Shown piece after piece: positions 17,264 to 25,971 of a stretch of DNA of 64,000 nt. How positions within the stretch are numbered: position 1 is the stretch's first letter; the number at the start of each line of letters is the position of its first letter. The notes under the pieces are model-generated. The model was not told where the DNA came from, ran no database searches, and was given only the letters and a program-made list of their open reading frames with translations. The stretch comes from Streptomyces dysideae (GTDB taxonomy: Bacteria > Actinomycetota > Actinomycetes > Streptomycetales > Streptomycetaceae), in assembly GCF_001514305.1 (NCBI RefSeq), contig NZ_KQ949120.1, forward strand, positions 1-64,000, written 5' to 3'. Position numbers and translations under genes: made by a program.

Positions 17264-17477
17264 CCCCGTCTGCCGGGGCGCGCAGCCCCCACGTGCTCGT
17301 CTCACTAGCACAGCACCGGCACGACTGGCCCGGCACCCGAACGGGGTCGACGCCGCCCCCTGAGCCGCTCCCTCACGCCCCTGGAGACGGCCCATCGGCA
17401 GGACCGAGCCGCTCGTCCGCTTCCCTCCCCCTTCTCTTGTCATTCGCGCGTCGCTTCGGCGCGCGCAAGGAGCACCT

Positions 17478-17786
17478 TTGCATCTGCTCGACACCGTGCA
17501 GTACCTGGCCTACGACCCCGGCATCACACCCTCGGGCGGTGGCCTGCCTGGCCTGGCCGTGCTGAAGAACGTCGTCAACTCGATCAACCTGTTCGCGATC
17601 GTCGCCGTGGTCGGCGCGCTCGCCGTTTCGCTCGGCGTGTGGGCCTGGGGCCACCACACCGGCGGCCACCAGGCCGAGGCCAACGGCAAGAAGGGCGCCG
17701 TCGTCTCGGCCGGCGCCGCACTCGGCCTCGGGGCGGCCAACGGCATCGTCGCGTTCTTCTCCGCCCTGGGATCGCAAGTCCATTGA
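17478..17786 (+). CDS. Small two-TM membrane protein of the T4SS
   Basis: 102 aa, TTG 17478 after AAGGAG. Two hydrophobic helices (INLFAIVAVVGALAVSLGVW and GAALGLGAANGIVAFF) flank a polar, glycine-rich loop. Size, topology and position between the wall hydrolase and the channel proteins resemble the small VirB2/TrbC-like or DUF6112-like proteins of actinobacterial transfer clusters. Whether it forms a pilus is unknown. Its TGA overlaps the next ATG by one base. Confidence 0.75.
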   Translation: MHLLDTVQYLAYDPGITPSGGGLPGLAVLKNVVNSINLFAIVAVVGALAVSLGVWAWGHHTGGHQAEANGKKGAVVSAGAALGLGAANGIVAFFSALGSQVH

Positions 17787-18469
17787 TGCCGAAACGACTT
17801 CCCTCCCTGTCCGGCTACGGCCTCGGATGGTCCACCCGGCAGCGCATCACGGTCATCGCGATCGGCCTCACTGTGCTGCTCGCACTCGCCGCCACCGTGG
17901 CCCTGTTCACCGGGCGCACCGGCAACAGCGCCAGCCACACCAACACTCCGACCGGAGCACGCAGCACCGCCTCAGCGTCCGCCGGTCCGACGGTGTCGGC
18001 CGGGGCCGGTTCGGTGGCCAAGCCTCCGCCGCTTGCGGACCCGGTCGCGTTCGCCAAGGCAGCCGCCGCGATGGTGTGGTCGTACGACACCCGGACCACC
18101 AGCCGCAGTGAGCAGCTCGCCGGGATGAAGGCGTGGCTGACGGCGGAGACCAAGTACGCCGACTGGCCGTCGATCGCCGCGCAGGTGCCGGATCCGGTGC
18201 TGTGGTCGCGGATGGCGGATCAGGACCAGTACGCCACCGCCACCGTGTCCGAGGCCCACTACCCCTCGGCGTTCAAGCAGGCCCTGGCCGATGACCCTGA
18301 CGCGATCACCGAAGCGTATATCTACGCCGTCACTGTCACCGGCAAGCAGCAGATCGCCTGGAAGCAGGGCGGTGCCGGCGCCGAGGACCGCTCGATCACC
18401 CTCGCCGTGCAGTGCCGCCCCAACGCGAACTGCTCCCTGGTCTCCATCGCTCCCCACGTCGTGCCCTGA
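17786..18469 (+). CDS. Membrane-tethered T4SS subunit
   Basis: 227 aa, ATG 17786 overlapping the upstream stop. One N-terminal membrane helix (ITVIAIGLTVLLALAATVAL) is followed by an extracytoplasmic Ser/Thr/Ala linker and a globular domain from about residue 85 (DPVAFAKAAAAMVWSYDTR, YIYAVTVTGKQQIAWKQGG). The layout resembles VirB8/TcpC-like proteins that build the channel outside the membrane. Two cysteines near the end (QCRPNANCSL) probably form a disulfide. The assignment rests on topology and operon position. Confidence 0.7.
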   Translation: MPKRLPSLSGYGLGWSTRQRITVIAIGLTVLLALAATVALFTGRTGNSASHTNTPTGARSTASASAGPTVSAGAGSVAKPPPLADPVAFAKAAAAMVWSYDTRTTSRSEQLAGMKAWLTAETKYADWPSIAAQVPDPVLWSRMADQDQYATATVSEAHYPSAFKQALADDPDAITEAYIYAVTVTGKQQIAWKQGGAGAEDRSITLAVQCRPNANCSLVSIAPHVVP

Positions 18470-18510
18470 CGTGCCCCGCGCCCACCTGAGAAAGGAGGGG
18501 TGACTCCCCT

Positions 18511-19875
18511 TTGGGCTTCTGTGACCTCCCCCTCGCGGACAAACTCTGCGCCGTCGGCGACGCGGTCGACTTCGCCTCCAACCCCGGCGAGGCCATCGGT
18601 AACTGGATGGCCAAGAGCGCCGGCGAACTCGCCGCCGCCGCTGCCGACCTGGCCGCCGAGGCGGTCAACACCACCACCAAGGTTGACCTGAACGCCGGAT
18701 GGTTCCGCGACAACTACGAGATGATCCTGCCGATCGGCCTGATCGTCCTCGTCGCCACGTTCTGCGCCCAGCTCGTGCGCGCCGCGATCCGCCGCGACGG
18801 CCAGGCCCTCACCCAGGCATTCACCGGCACCGCCACCGGCGTGCTGTTCGCCTTCACCGCGATCGCCTTCACCAGCGTCGCCATCGAAGTGGTCGACGCC
18901 CTCTCCGATGGCCTCTTCAAAGCCGCGCACCTGGACATCGCTACGGCGGTGCGACGCATCGTCAAGGTGGGCCAGATCGCCTCCCTGTCCGGCCTGGGCT
19001 GGCTGGTCACGGTCTTCGTCGGCGTCGGCGCCGCCCTGGGCGCCTTGCTCTACTGGTGCGTGATGATGGTCCGTAAGGTCGGCATCCTCGTCATGGTCAC
19101 CCTCGCTGTCTTCGCCGGAGCGGGCGGAGGCTGGGAGGTCGCCCGGCGCTGGCGCAAGGGCTGGATCGAAGCCACCGCCACCCTGGTCGTCTCCAAGCTC
19201 CTGATGACGGTGATCTTCGTGCTCGGTATCGCGGCGATGGGCAAGACCGAGGTGAAGGACGGCATCGCCGCGCTCGCCGACGTGATGGCCGGCATCGTCA
19301 TCCTGGCCCTGGTGTTGTTGTGCCCGTACGCGACGTTCAAGTTCGTGCACTGGGCCGCCTCCGAAGGCTCGGACGCCGAGACGCTGCACCGCTCCGGCGG
19401 CGCGGGCGCGCAGATGGCCCGCCAGCACGCCGAACGCGCCGGACGCAAGGCCGCCGCCGCTCTCGCCACCGCCGGAACAGGTGGTGCCGCGGCCGGAGCG
19501 GGCGCCGCTCCCCAGGGTCCGGATGCCGTGCCGGGCGGTTTCCCCGGCGACATCGCCACCAACCCCACGCCGGACACCGGTAACGAAGGCAGCAGCTCCA
19601 CAACGCCGTCGTCCGGAGGCGAGGGAATCAAGAGCGGCCTGGAGAAGGCGGTGCAGCCCGCGCCGACCAGCGCGCGCGACGACACCAGCGGCCACCTCGG
19701 CGGCACGCCCGGGCCCGGCGGGTCGGGTAGCGGGTCCACCCGTCAGGGCAGCGGGTTCATGTCCGCACCCCCCACCAGCGCCTCCGCCCCGCCGCCGCAG
19801 GGCTCTCCGCCGGCCACGGACTCCACGAGTACGGCCTCAACCGGCACGCCGCCGCCTCCGCCCACCGGCCTGTGA
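18511..19875 (+). CDS. Polytopic VirB6/TrbL-like T4SS membrane protein
   Basis: 454 aa, TTG 18511 after AAAGGAGG. Five to six membrane helices span residues 68-280 (MILPIGLIVLVATFCAQLV, VLFAFTAIAFTSVAIEVV, ILVMVTLAVFAGAGGG, LLMTVIFVLGIAAM, MAGIVILALVLLCPYA). The last 170 residues are a disordered Gly/Ser/Pro cytoplasmic tail. This matches the VirB6/TrbL inner-membrane channel subunits of actinobacterial type IV systems. It is followed by a strong hairpin before the next gene. Confidence 0.8.
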   Translation: MGFCDLPLADKLCAVGDAVDFASNPGEAIGNWMAKSAGELAAAAADLAAEAVNTTTKVDLNAGWFRDNYEMILPIGLIVLVATFCAQLVRAAIRRDGQALTQAFTGTATGVLFAFTAIAFTSVAIEVVDALSDGLFKAAHLDIATAVRRIVKVGQIASLSGLGWLVTVFVGVGAALGALLYWCVMMVRKVGILVMVTLAVFAGAGGGWEVARRWRKGWIEATATLVVSKLLMTVIFVLGIAAMGKTEVKDGIAALADVMAGIVILALVLLCPYATFKFVHWAASEGSDAETLHRSGGAGAQMARQHAERAGRKAAAALATAGTGGAAAGAGAAPQGPDAVPGGFPGDIATNPTPDTGNEGSSSTTPSSGGEGIKSGLEKAVQPAPTSARDDTSGHLGGTPGPGGSGSGSTRQGSGFMSAPPTSASAPPPQGSPPATDSTSTASTGTPPPPPTGL

Positions 19876-19886
19876 CCCATCCCCGC

Positions 19887-19932
19887 GCCGGGACGGCGCC
19901 CCGCACTCCGCGTGTGGGTGCGCCGTCCCGGC
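19887..19932 (+). terminator. Strong intercistronic hairpin in the transfer operon
   Basis: Arms GCCGGGACGGCGC (19887-19899) and GCGCCGTCCCGGC (19920-19932) pair perfectly. Inside them CCCGCAC pairs with GTGTGGG around a 5-nt loop, with one unpaired T, giving a stem of about 20 bp. No U-tract follows. It lies 12 bp after the VirB6-like stop and 30 bp before the next start. It may attenuate transcription or protect the upstream message so that downstream genes are expressed less. Confidence 0.6.
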
Positions 19933-19962
19933 CCCGCCCCGCGCCTCACCGGAAACCGGCTC

Positions 19963-21435
19963 TTGTCTGAACTCTCCGTCTCCCCGATCACGGTCAAATT
20001 CCCGCACCGCTCCAGGCGCGGCATCCTCCTCGGCCTCTCCCTGCCCCAGCTCCTGCTCGTCTCTTCGGCGTTGGCCCTGCTGCTCATCACGGTGGTGACC
20101 ACCGGGCTGCTCGGCGCGATCGCGCTGACCCCGCTGTGGGCAATCGTCGCTGCCCTGGTCGCCATCCGCCGCAACGGCCAGTCCCTGATCGACTGGGCTC
20201 CGATCGTCGCCCGCTACGCCCACCGCCGCCGCACCGGCCAGACGCTGTGGCTGGCCCACCCGGTCTCCCGGCCCCGCCAGGACGGCGTGCTGCACCTGCC
20301 CGGCACCACCGCCTCGTTGAAGGTCGTCACCCCCGGCGACTCAGCCAACCAGGCTGCTGCCGTACACGACCCACAACGCCAGACCCTCACCGCTGTCGCC
20401 CGCGTCAGCAGCCGCGCGTTCGCCCTGCTCGACCCCGCCACGCAGAACTCGAACGTGGCGGGCTGGGGCAGGGCCCTGGCCGGCATCGCCCGCACCGGAC
20501 ACGTCGCCACCGTGCAAGTCCTCGAACGCACCGTCCCCGACTCCGGCGACACCCTCGCCCGCCACTGGGCACAGCACGGCCGCCCCGACACCCCCGTCGC
20601 GGGGCAGGTGTACTCCGAGCTGGTCTCTTCCGCCGGCCCGGCCGCCGCTCCGCACGAGGCGTACCTGGCCATCTCGCTGGATCTCAAGGCCGCCAAGCGC
20701 CTCGTCAGCCAGGCCGGTGGCGGGCTGCCGGGCGCATTCACGGTCATGGAGCAGACCACGTCGGCCATCGCGCTCGCGGCGCGCAGCGCGGGATTGATGG
20801 TGACCGGCTGGCTTAATGCGCGGGAGATCGCTGCGGTCATCCGCACCGCCTACGACCCCCACGCCCTGTCCGCGCTGCAGCAGTGGTCGCCGACCGGGCG
20901 GGCCGAAGCCGAGCCTGCTGCGGCCGGGCCCGTCGTCCAGGTCGAGGAGTACGACCGCCTCGGCACCGACAGCGCCCGCCATGCCACCTACTGGATTGAG
21001 AACTGGCCCCGCACCGAGACCACCCCCGGTTTCCTGCACGGGCTGATGTTCACCGCCGGTGTGCGCCGCAGCCTGTCCCTCATATACGTGCCGCAAGGAC
21101 TCGAGTCCGCGCTGCGCGATGTTCAGCGCAAGAAGGCCGCCATCATCGCCGACGCCAACGAACGCGCCCGCCGCGGACAAGTCGACTCCGAGGCCGACTC
21201 CGTCGAGTACGCGGACGTCAAGGTCCGCGAGCGGCAACTGATCGCCGGTCATGCCGACGTCGCCCTGACCGGCCTGCTCACCGTCAGCGCCGAAACCGAC
21301 GCCGCCCTCGACGCCGCGTGCGCGCAGATCGAGACCGCCGCCGTCACCGCCCAGGTCGACCTGCGCCGCCTGTACTACCAGCAGCCCGACGCCTTCACCC
21401 TCGCTGCCCTGCCGCTCGCCCGCACGGCGCTGTGA
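19963..21435 (+). CDS. SCO6880-type protein: PrgI-like helices plus VirB4 N-terminal half
   Basis: 490 aa from TTG 19963; an in-frame GTG at 19912 falls inside the hairpin. Two hydrophobic helices near the N-terminus (LLGLSLPQLLLVSSALALLL, TGLLGAIALTPLWAIVAALV) resemble PrgI/TcpE-like proteins. The rest reads like the N-terminal domain of VirB4-family ATPases: TYWIENWPRTETTPGFLHGL, HADVALTGLLTVSAETDAAL, VDLRRLYYQQPDAF and ALPLART. No P-loop is present; the ATPase half is the separate gene at 22559. It belongs to the SCO6880-like family. Confidence 0.8.
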   Translation: MSELSVSPITVKFPHRSRRGILLGLSLPQLLLVSSALALLLITVVTTGLLGAIALTPLWAIVAALVAIRRNGQSLIDWAPIVARYAHRRRTGQTLWLAHPVSRPRQDGVLHLPGTTASLKVVTPGDSANQAAAVHDPQRQTLTAVARVSSRAFALLDPATQNSNVAGWGRALAGIARTGHVATVQVLERTVPDSGDTLARHWAQHGRPDTPVAGQVYSELVSSAGPAAAPHEAYLAISLDLKAAKRLVSQAGGGLPGAFTVMEQTTSAIALAARSAGLMVTGWLNAREIAAVIRTAYDPHALSALQQWSPTGRAEAEPAAAGPVVQVEEYDRLGTDSARHATYWIENWPRTETTPGFLHGLMFTAGVRRSLSLIYVPQGLESALRDVQRKKAAIIADANERARRGQVDSEADSVEYADVKVRERQLIAGHADVALTGLLTVSAETDAALDAACAQIETAAVTAQVDLRRLYYQQPDAFTLAALPLARTAL

Positions 21436-21451
21436 CCAGCCCTCCACCCCG

Positions 21452-22051
21452 TTGCCGATGACGATCACCGACCACGCCCGACTCATCCACGCCTTGCATG
21501 GCCTCCTCGCCGCCTGCCAGGACCTCGCCGCCCGTCACCAGGCAGCCCTCGACCAGTACCGCGACCTCGACGGCTATGTGCGAGAAGACGCGTATGCCGA
21601 CTACGAAGACGCACGGATCGTCACAGCCATCGAGGCCAGCGACCACCTCGACACGGTCGTCGCACAGCTCACCCGGCTCGTTGGGCCGCTACCGCCGCGC
21701 ACATTCACCCTGACCTTTGCCGGACGCGAGCGGCACGACGGCGAACGGCCCACCAGCTTCGCCCTCCGGGCCGCCGACCTACACGAGGCCCGCCGTGTCA
21801 TCGAACAGATCCCCGGCTTCCAGCAGTGGTGCCAGGACAACGCACCCGACGACGCGCCAGGCCCAGCGGGCCCGGACGTGGTCTTCCTGTCTGACCAGAG
21901 TCACCCCGGGCTGCGCGCCCCCGGTGAGTACGTCGACCTGCGGCCCGAACAGGCATCCTCCGCCCCGGCCGCCACCGGCCACTCGTCGCCGGCCGGTCTA
22001 CGGCCGCCGCCCATCACCTCGCTGCCCGGGCCCCGCTCCCGCCCGCGATGA
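21452..22051 (+). CDS. Hypothetical transfer-operon protein, 199 aa
   Basis: TTG 21452 or ATG 21458 start; neither has a convincing ribosome binding site, so coupling to the upstream gene is likely. The N-terminal half is helical (LIHALHGLLAACQDLAARHQ) and the middle has a strand-helix unit (FTLTFAGRERHDGE, LHEARRVIEQIPGFQQW). The C-terminus is Pro/Ser-rich and ends GPRSRPR. No family is recognised. Its position between the two VirB4 halves suggests a link to the secretion ATPase. Confidence 0.6.
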   Translation: MPMTITDHARLIHALHGLLAACQDLAARHQAALDQYRDLDGYVREDAYADYEDARIVTAIEASDHLDTVVAQLTRLVGPLPPRTFTLTFAGRERHDGERPTSFALRAADLHEARRVIEQIPGFQQWCQDNAPDDAPGPAGPDVVFLSDQSHPGLRAPGEYVDLRPEQASSAPAATGHSSPAGLRPPPITSLPGPRSRPR

Positions 22052-22081
22052 ACGTGCCGCTCTGCGGCACCAAGGACCCCT

Positions 22082-22531
22082 TTGAACGCACCCCGCACCA
22101 CCGACGCGCACCCCTACCTCCGTGCCGCCACCGCTGGCCTGCGCCACCACACCCGCACCGCGACCGGTACACCGGCCGACCGCATGCACCTGGACACGCT
22201 GCACGCCCACCTCACCGCAGCCCATCAGCTCCTCGACCAGCTCACCGACAGCACCCGGCCCCCGAACCCCGCCGCCGGGCGTCACCTGGCCGCAGCCCAC
22301 CTGCGGCTCTGGCAGGCCACCGCCGCCGTGCACGACGCCTTCCACACCGTGCCAGCCGACGCGGAAGGTCCCATCGACGAGGAGTGCCGGCCCGAACGTC
22401 TGCCGGACGGCCCGCTGGTGCTGACCATCTGCCAGCGGCACCTGGCGGCCTCCCATGCGATCCGCCGCAAGACCACCCCCACCGACCTCAACACCCCGCT
22501 GCACGGCCACACCACCACCTGCAGTCAGTGA
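22082..22531 (+). CDS. DUF6238-like helical protein, 149 aa
   Basis: TTG 22082 start. The helical body (YLRAATAGLRHHTRTATG, LDTLHAHLTAAHQLLDQLTD, LRLWQATAAVHDAFHTV) resembles a small family (DUF6238-like, from memory) often encoded next to VirB4 genes in Streptomyces. Two cysteines (EECRPER, TICQRH) and several His residues are present, and a metal site is possible. It lacks the Arg tail. Confidence 0.6.
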   Translation: MNAPRTTDAHPYLRAATAGLRHHTRTATGTPADRMHLDTLHAHLTAAHQLLDQLTDSTRPPNPAAGRHLAAAHLRLWQATAAVHDAFHTVPADAEGPIDEECRPERLPDGPLVLTICQRHLAASHAIRRKTTPTDLNTPLHGHTTTCSQ

Positions 22532-22558
22532 CCCCCGCTCCGTGAAAGCCGCTCCGTC

Positions 22559-24073
22559 ATGACCCACCGGCCCGCGCGCCGAGCCCGCCACGCCTCGGCC
22601 TCCCCCCTGTTCACCCCGCACGGCACCGACCGGGCCAGCCGCAAGGCCGCGCGCCGTCAGCTCGCCGAAGCCGCTGCCAAGGCCCGCGCCGAAGCAGGCG
22701 CCCACCCGGACGGCCATGCAACTGTCGAACCCGAGATGCCGCCGCCGCTGTTCCCGCCCCGCGGCCGTCCCGGGCCCGCCTCCGCACGCGGCGGACGACT
22801 GAAACTGCCACAGCACCGCATGACCACCGCCACCGCCAGCGGGGCGTATCCCTTCCTCGCCGAGGGCGGCCTGGGCGCCGAGGGCATCTACATCGGCCGT
22901 GACGTCCACGCCGAGGCCAGTTTCACCTTCGACCCGTTCTCCCTGTACGGGCGCCTCGAAGGGTTCACCAACCCCAACGTCCTGCTCGCTGGAGTGATCG
23001 GCCAGGGCAAGAGCGCGCTGGCCAAGTCCTTCGCCCTGCGGTCGATCGCCCACGGGTACCGCGTCTACGTGCCCTGCGACCCCAAGGGCGAATGGACCCC
23101 GGTCGCCTCCGCGCTCGGCGGCACCTCCATCGCACTGGGCCCCGGCCTGCCCGGCAAACTCAACCCTCTGGACGCCGCCCCGCGACCGGCCGGCGTGCCG
23201 GAGGCCGATTGGGCGGGCGAGATCCGCAAGCGCCGCCTGCTCCTGCTCGGCTCCCTCGCGCGGACTGTCCTGGGGCGCGATCTGCTGCCCATGGAGCACA
23301 CCGCGCTTGACGTCGCCCTCGACGCGGTCGTCACCCAGGCCACTGCCGTCCACCGCACACCCCTGCTGGGCGATATCGCCGCCACCCTCAACAACCCCGA
23401 CCAGCTCGATGCCGCCGCCGGGACCATGTCCGGACGGCTCGGTGAGGCCGCCCGCGACCTCGCCCACGCCATGCGCCGCCTCGTCCACGGCGACCTGGCC
23501 GGCATGTTCGACGCCCCCTCCACCGTCGCCTTCGACCCCAGCTCCCCGATGCTGACCATCGACCTGTCCCGGCTCGGCGGCTCCGGCGACGACACCGCCC
23601 TCGTCCTCGCCATGACCTGCGCAAGCGCCTGGATGGAATCCGCCCTCACCGACCCGCACGGCGGCAGGCGCTGGATCGTCTACGACGAAGCCTGGCGCCT
23701 GATGCGCCACCCCGGACTCCTCCAGCGCATGCAGTCCCAGTGGAAACTCTCCCGCGGCCTGGGCATCGCCAACCTCATGGTCATCCACCGGCTGTCCGAC
23801 CTGCTCACCGCAGGCGACGCCGGCTCCCAGGGCCGCGCGCTCGCCGAGGGACTCCTGGCCGACTGCTCCACCCGCATCATCTACCGCCAGGAAACCGACC
23901 AACTCCACGCCGCAGCCGCCCTGCTGGGCCTGACGAGCGTGGAGACCGAAGCCATAGCCCACCTCAACCGCGGACGCGGACTATGGCGCGTCGCCGGACG
24001 ATCTTTCATCGTCCAACATCAACTCCACCCGCACGAGCTGGCGCTGTTCGATACGGACGCCCGTATGCAGTAA
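22559..24073 (+). CDS. VirB4-like T4SS ATPase (ATPase half)
   Basis: 504 aa, ATG 22559. The RecA-like ATPase shows Walker A GVIGQGKSALAKS (Lys151, Ser152), DPKGEW just after, and Walker B RWIVYDEAWRLM (Asp376, Glu377), followed by ANLMVIHRLSDL and the Arg-containing TRIIYRQETDQL. These are standard VirB4/TraC features; the enzyme powers assembly of, or transport through, the conjugation channel. The VirB4 N-terminal domain is missing and appears to be supplied by the gene at 19963. A disordered basic N-terminus (about 100 residues) precedes the ATPase. The core protein has no Arg tail. Confidence 0.9.
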   Translation: MTHRPARRARHASASPLFTPHGTDRASRKAARRQLAEAAAKARAEAGAHPDGHATVEPEMPPPLFPPRGRPGPASARGGRLKLPQHRMTTATASGAYPFLAEGGLGAEGIYIGRDVHAEASFTFDPFSLYGRLEGFTNPNVLLAGVIGQGKSALAKSFALRSIAHGYRVYVPCDPKGEWTPVASALGGTSIALGPGLPGKLNPLDAAPRPAGVPEADWAGEIRKRRLLLLGSLARTVLGRDLLPMEHTALDVALDAVVTQATAVHRTPLLGDIAATLNNPDQLDAAAGTMSGRLGEAARDLAHAMRRLVHGDLAGMFDAPSTVAFDPSSPMLTIDLSRLGGSGDDTALVLAMTCASAWMESALTDPHGGRRWIVYDEAWRLMRHPGLLQRMQSQWKLSRGLGIANLMVIHRLSDLLTAGDAGSQGRALAEGLLADCSTRIIYRQETDQLHAAAALLGLTSVETEAIAHLNRGRGLWRVAGRSFIVQHQLHPHELALFDTDARMQ

Positions 24074-24122
24074 GCCGCCGCGAGGCGCACCCCAAGCCCC
24101 CACCGAATGAAAGAAGACCACA

Positions 24123-24671
24123 CTGCAGCACCCCGACTTCGAGCTGTACGACAACGTCGGCCGGACCGCCCAACAGATCCACGCCTACCACACGCGGTCC
24201 GCCACCACGGATGACCTGTACCGCTGGGCGAAGCGAGACGCCGAAGGCTTCCGCACCGAACACCCATTGCCTGACAAGCCGTTGCCCGTGCCGGACCTGG
24301 ACCCGTACCTGACGGCGCTGGCCGCAGCCGAGACTCCCGCCGAGTTCAGCACGGTCACCAACGCCCTGCTAGATGCCGCCGAACCCCTTCTCAACACGGT
24401 CGTCGACTACCTGGCCGCAGCCGCGCAATGGCGCCGACAGAACCGCGGCGCCGCCCCCGGCTCCCCGCCCAAACTGCTGAGGGATGCCGCCAGCCGGATC
24501 AAGACCGCCGTGGCCATGGCCGCCGACGCCGACCTGCAGATCCTGCGTGCCCACTACGACCCGCCCCCGGACCTCGACGCACTCACCAAGCAGGCCCGCG
24601 CAGCCCACGACACGCCACCGGCTCCCCCACCGCCCGTTCAGCAGCCAGGTCCGGGTGGGCCACGGCGGTGA
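24123..24671 (+). CDS. Hypothetical helical element protein, CTG start
   Basis: 182 aa from CTG 24123, 6 nt after AAGAAG. The coding pattern is continuous from this codon, and no ATG/GTG/TTG occurs until TTG at 24267, which would remove 48 conserved-looking residues (LYDNVGRTAQQIHAYHTRSA, DDLYRWAKRDAEGF). The rest is helical (YLAAAAQWRRQNRG, LLRDAASRIKTAVAMAADAD). The tail ends QPGPGGPRR. The start overlaps nothing; the stop overlaps the next GTG. Function unknown. Confidence 0.65.
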   Translation: MQHPDFELYDNVGRTAQQIHAYHTRSATTDDLYRWAKRDAEGFRTEHPLPDKPLPVPDLDPYLTALAAAETPAEFSTVTNALLDAAEPLLNTVVDYLAAAAQWRRQNRGAAPGSPPKLLRDAASRIKTAVAMAADADLQILRAHYDPPPDLDALTKQARAAHDTPPAPPPPVQQPGPGGPRR

Positions 24672-25144
24672 CCGAAGCATCATCACCGACCGCCGCTGAA
24701 ACCGGAGAAACCCACCTGCCACCCCAGCCCGACACCCCTGCCGCCCAGGACTGGGCGGCCGATGCCGTACGTGATCTCACCGACCGGCTGAACGCCGCCC
24801 GCTCGTACGACGAAGCCGCCGGCCTCCTCGATGAGGTCCTGGAGCCGACCGAGGGACTCCTCGCCGGCCTCGAAGACTTCTTCGAAGCGGCAGCCAAGAC
24901 GGCCAAGGCAGCCGAACGCCAGGACGGCTTCGACCTCTACCACGACCTCCAATCGGCCGCGCTCACGCTGCGCCGGCTCGGCGAAGACCTGCACGTCGCC
25001 GTCGACCGCATGCATGCCCTCGCCGTTCCCCGGCGCCGGAGCTGGCAGGAAGCCGTGGCCGACTACTACGCCGCCCCCAGCGCTCCCAGCCATTCGGCAC
25101 CAGCGGCCCCGCCCGCCGGACCGTCCCCCGGCCGCACCCGCTGA
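24668..25144 (+). CDS. Hypothetical helical element protein, 158 aa
   Basis: GTG 24668 overlaps the upstream TGA (GTGA). The central helices (DAVRDLTDRLNAARSYDEAA, GLEDFFEAAAKTAKAAERQD, LTLRRLGEDLHVAVDRMHAL) suggest a four-helix bundle. The tail is Pro/Ala/Ser-rich and ends PGPSPGRTR... more exactly SPGRTR. It resembles the other small helical proteins of the element. Function unknown. Confidence 0.62.
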   Translation: MTEASSPTAAETGETHLPPQPDTPAAQDWAADAVRDLTDRLNAARSYDEAAGLLDEVLEPTEGLLAGLEDFFEAAAKTAKAAERQDGFDLYHDLQSAALTLRRLGEDLHVAVDRMHALAVPRRRSWQEAVADYYAAPSAPSHSAPAAPPAGPSPGRTR

Positions 25145-25161
25145 CAGCGCCTCAGGAACCC

Positions 25162-25950
25162 ATGACCGCATCCCGCACCGACCTGTCCGCCTTCGCCACC
25201 GCCCTCGCCCAGCACCTGCCTGGGCAGTGGTACCGCAAGTACGAAGGCTTCCCTCCTCCCAAGGACCACCGGTTGATCGCCGACCGCGTGTGGGACTGCG
25301 GTCCCGCCAACTCGGCCGTCCTGGACTTCCTCGACGCCCCCATCCCGCTCCTCGAAGGGCCCGACGACGCACAGCTCTGTGTCATCGAACGACCCCGCTA
25401 CCCCCGCCAGTACCTGGTCGCCCCGCTGGAGCCCGAGGGCTTCAAGCCACACCACTTCCGCATGGTGGACGAGCCGAACGGCATCGCCGTCCCCGACGAC
25501 CCGGTCCGAGCCGCCGCCGCGGTCTCCCGCCGCGTGCTGCCCCGCTACCGCCAAGCCATGGACGCGGTCCGTCACAACGCCCGGACCCAGCCCGAGCCCC
25601 CGCACCGGCTGCCCGCACCGGAGGTCACCCAGACCCTCACGCTGAACTGGTACCCCGACGGGGTCGTGGGCGCACCGTATAAGTCGGTGCCCGAAGACGC
25701 CCGCATGGTGCTGTACGGCTGCCGTTTCCAGTACAGCCCGCACGAGGCTGCCTTCGTGCTGCCCGCCTCATACAGCACCAGCGACCGCGCCCTGCTGATC
25801 CAGACCGCCGTCCGGCTCCTCACCGCCCAAGGCATCGGCGTCAACTTCCGCCACGCTGCCCCCGCCTCGGCGGGCCCACCGACCCGCCCGCCCACAGCAG
25901 CGCCCTGCACGCAGCCAACAGCGGGCACGCCGTCCTCAGCGCGGCGGTAG
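25162..25950 (+). CDS. LPGxW-family element protein (paralogue 1)
   Basis: 262 aa, ATG 25162. It belongs to a four-member family in this window marked by ALAQHLPGQW near the N-terminus, a VWDCG-type motif, CVIERPRYPRQYLVAPL, and EPNGIAVPDDPVRAA followed by VLPRYRQAMDAV. A second domain (RMVLYGCRFQYSPHEAAFVL) follows in this copy. LPGxW is at the N-terminus and is not a sortase signal. The protein is cytoplasmic by sequence. The tail ends AGTPSSARR. The biochemical role is unknown. Confidence 0.7.
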   Translation: MTASRTDLSAFATALAQHLPGQWYRKYEGFPPPKDHRLIADRVWDCGPANSAVLDFLDAPIPLLEGPDDAQLCVIERPRYPRQYLVAPLEPEGFKPHHFRMVDEPNGIAVPDDPVRAAAAVSRRVLPRYRQAMDAVRHNARTQPEPPHRLPAPEVTQTLTLNWYPDGVVGAPYKSVPEDARMVLYGCRFQYSPHEAAFVLPASYSTSDRALLIQTAVRLLTAQGIGVNFRHAAPASAGPPTRPPTAAPCTQPTAGTPSSARR

Positions 25951-25971
25951 ACGACCCCACCTCTCCTGGAG

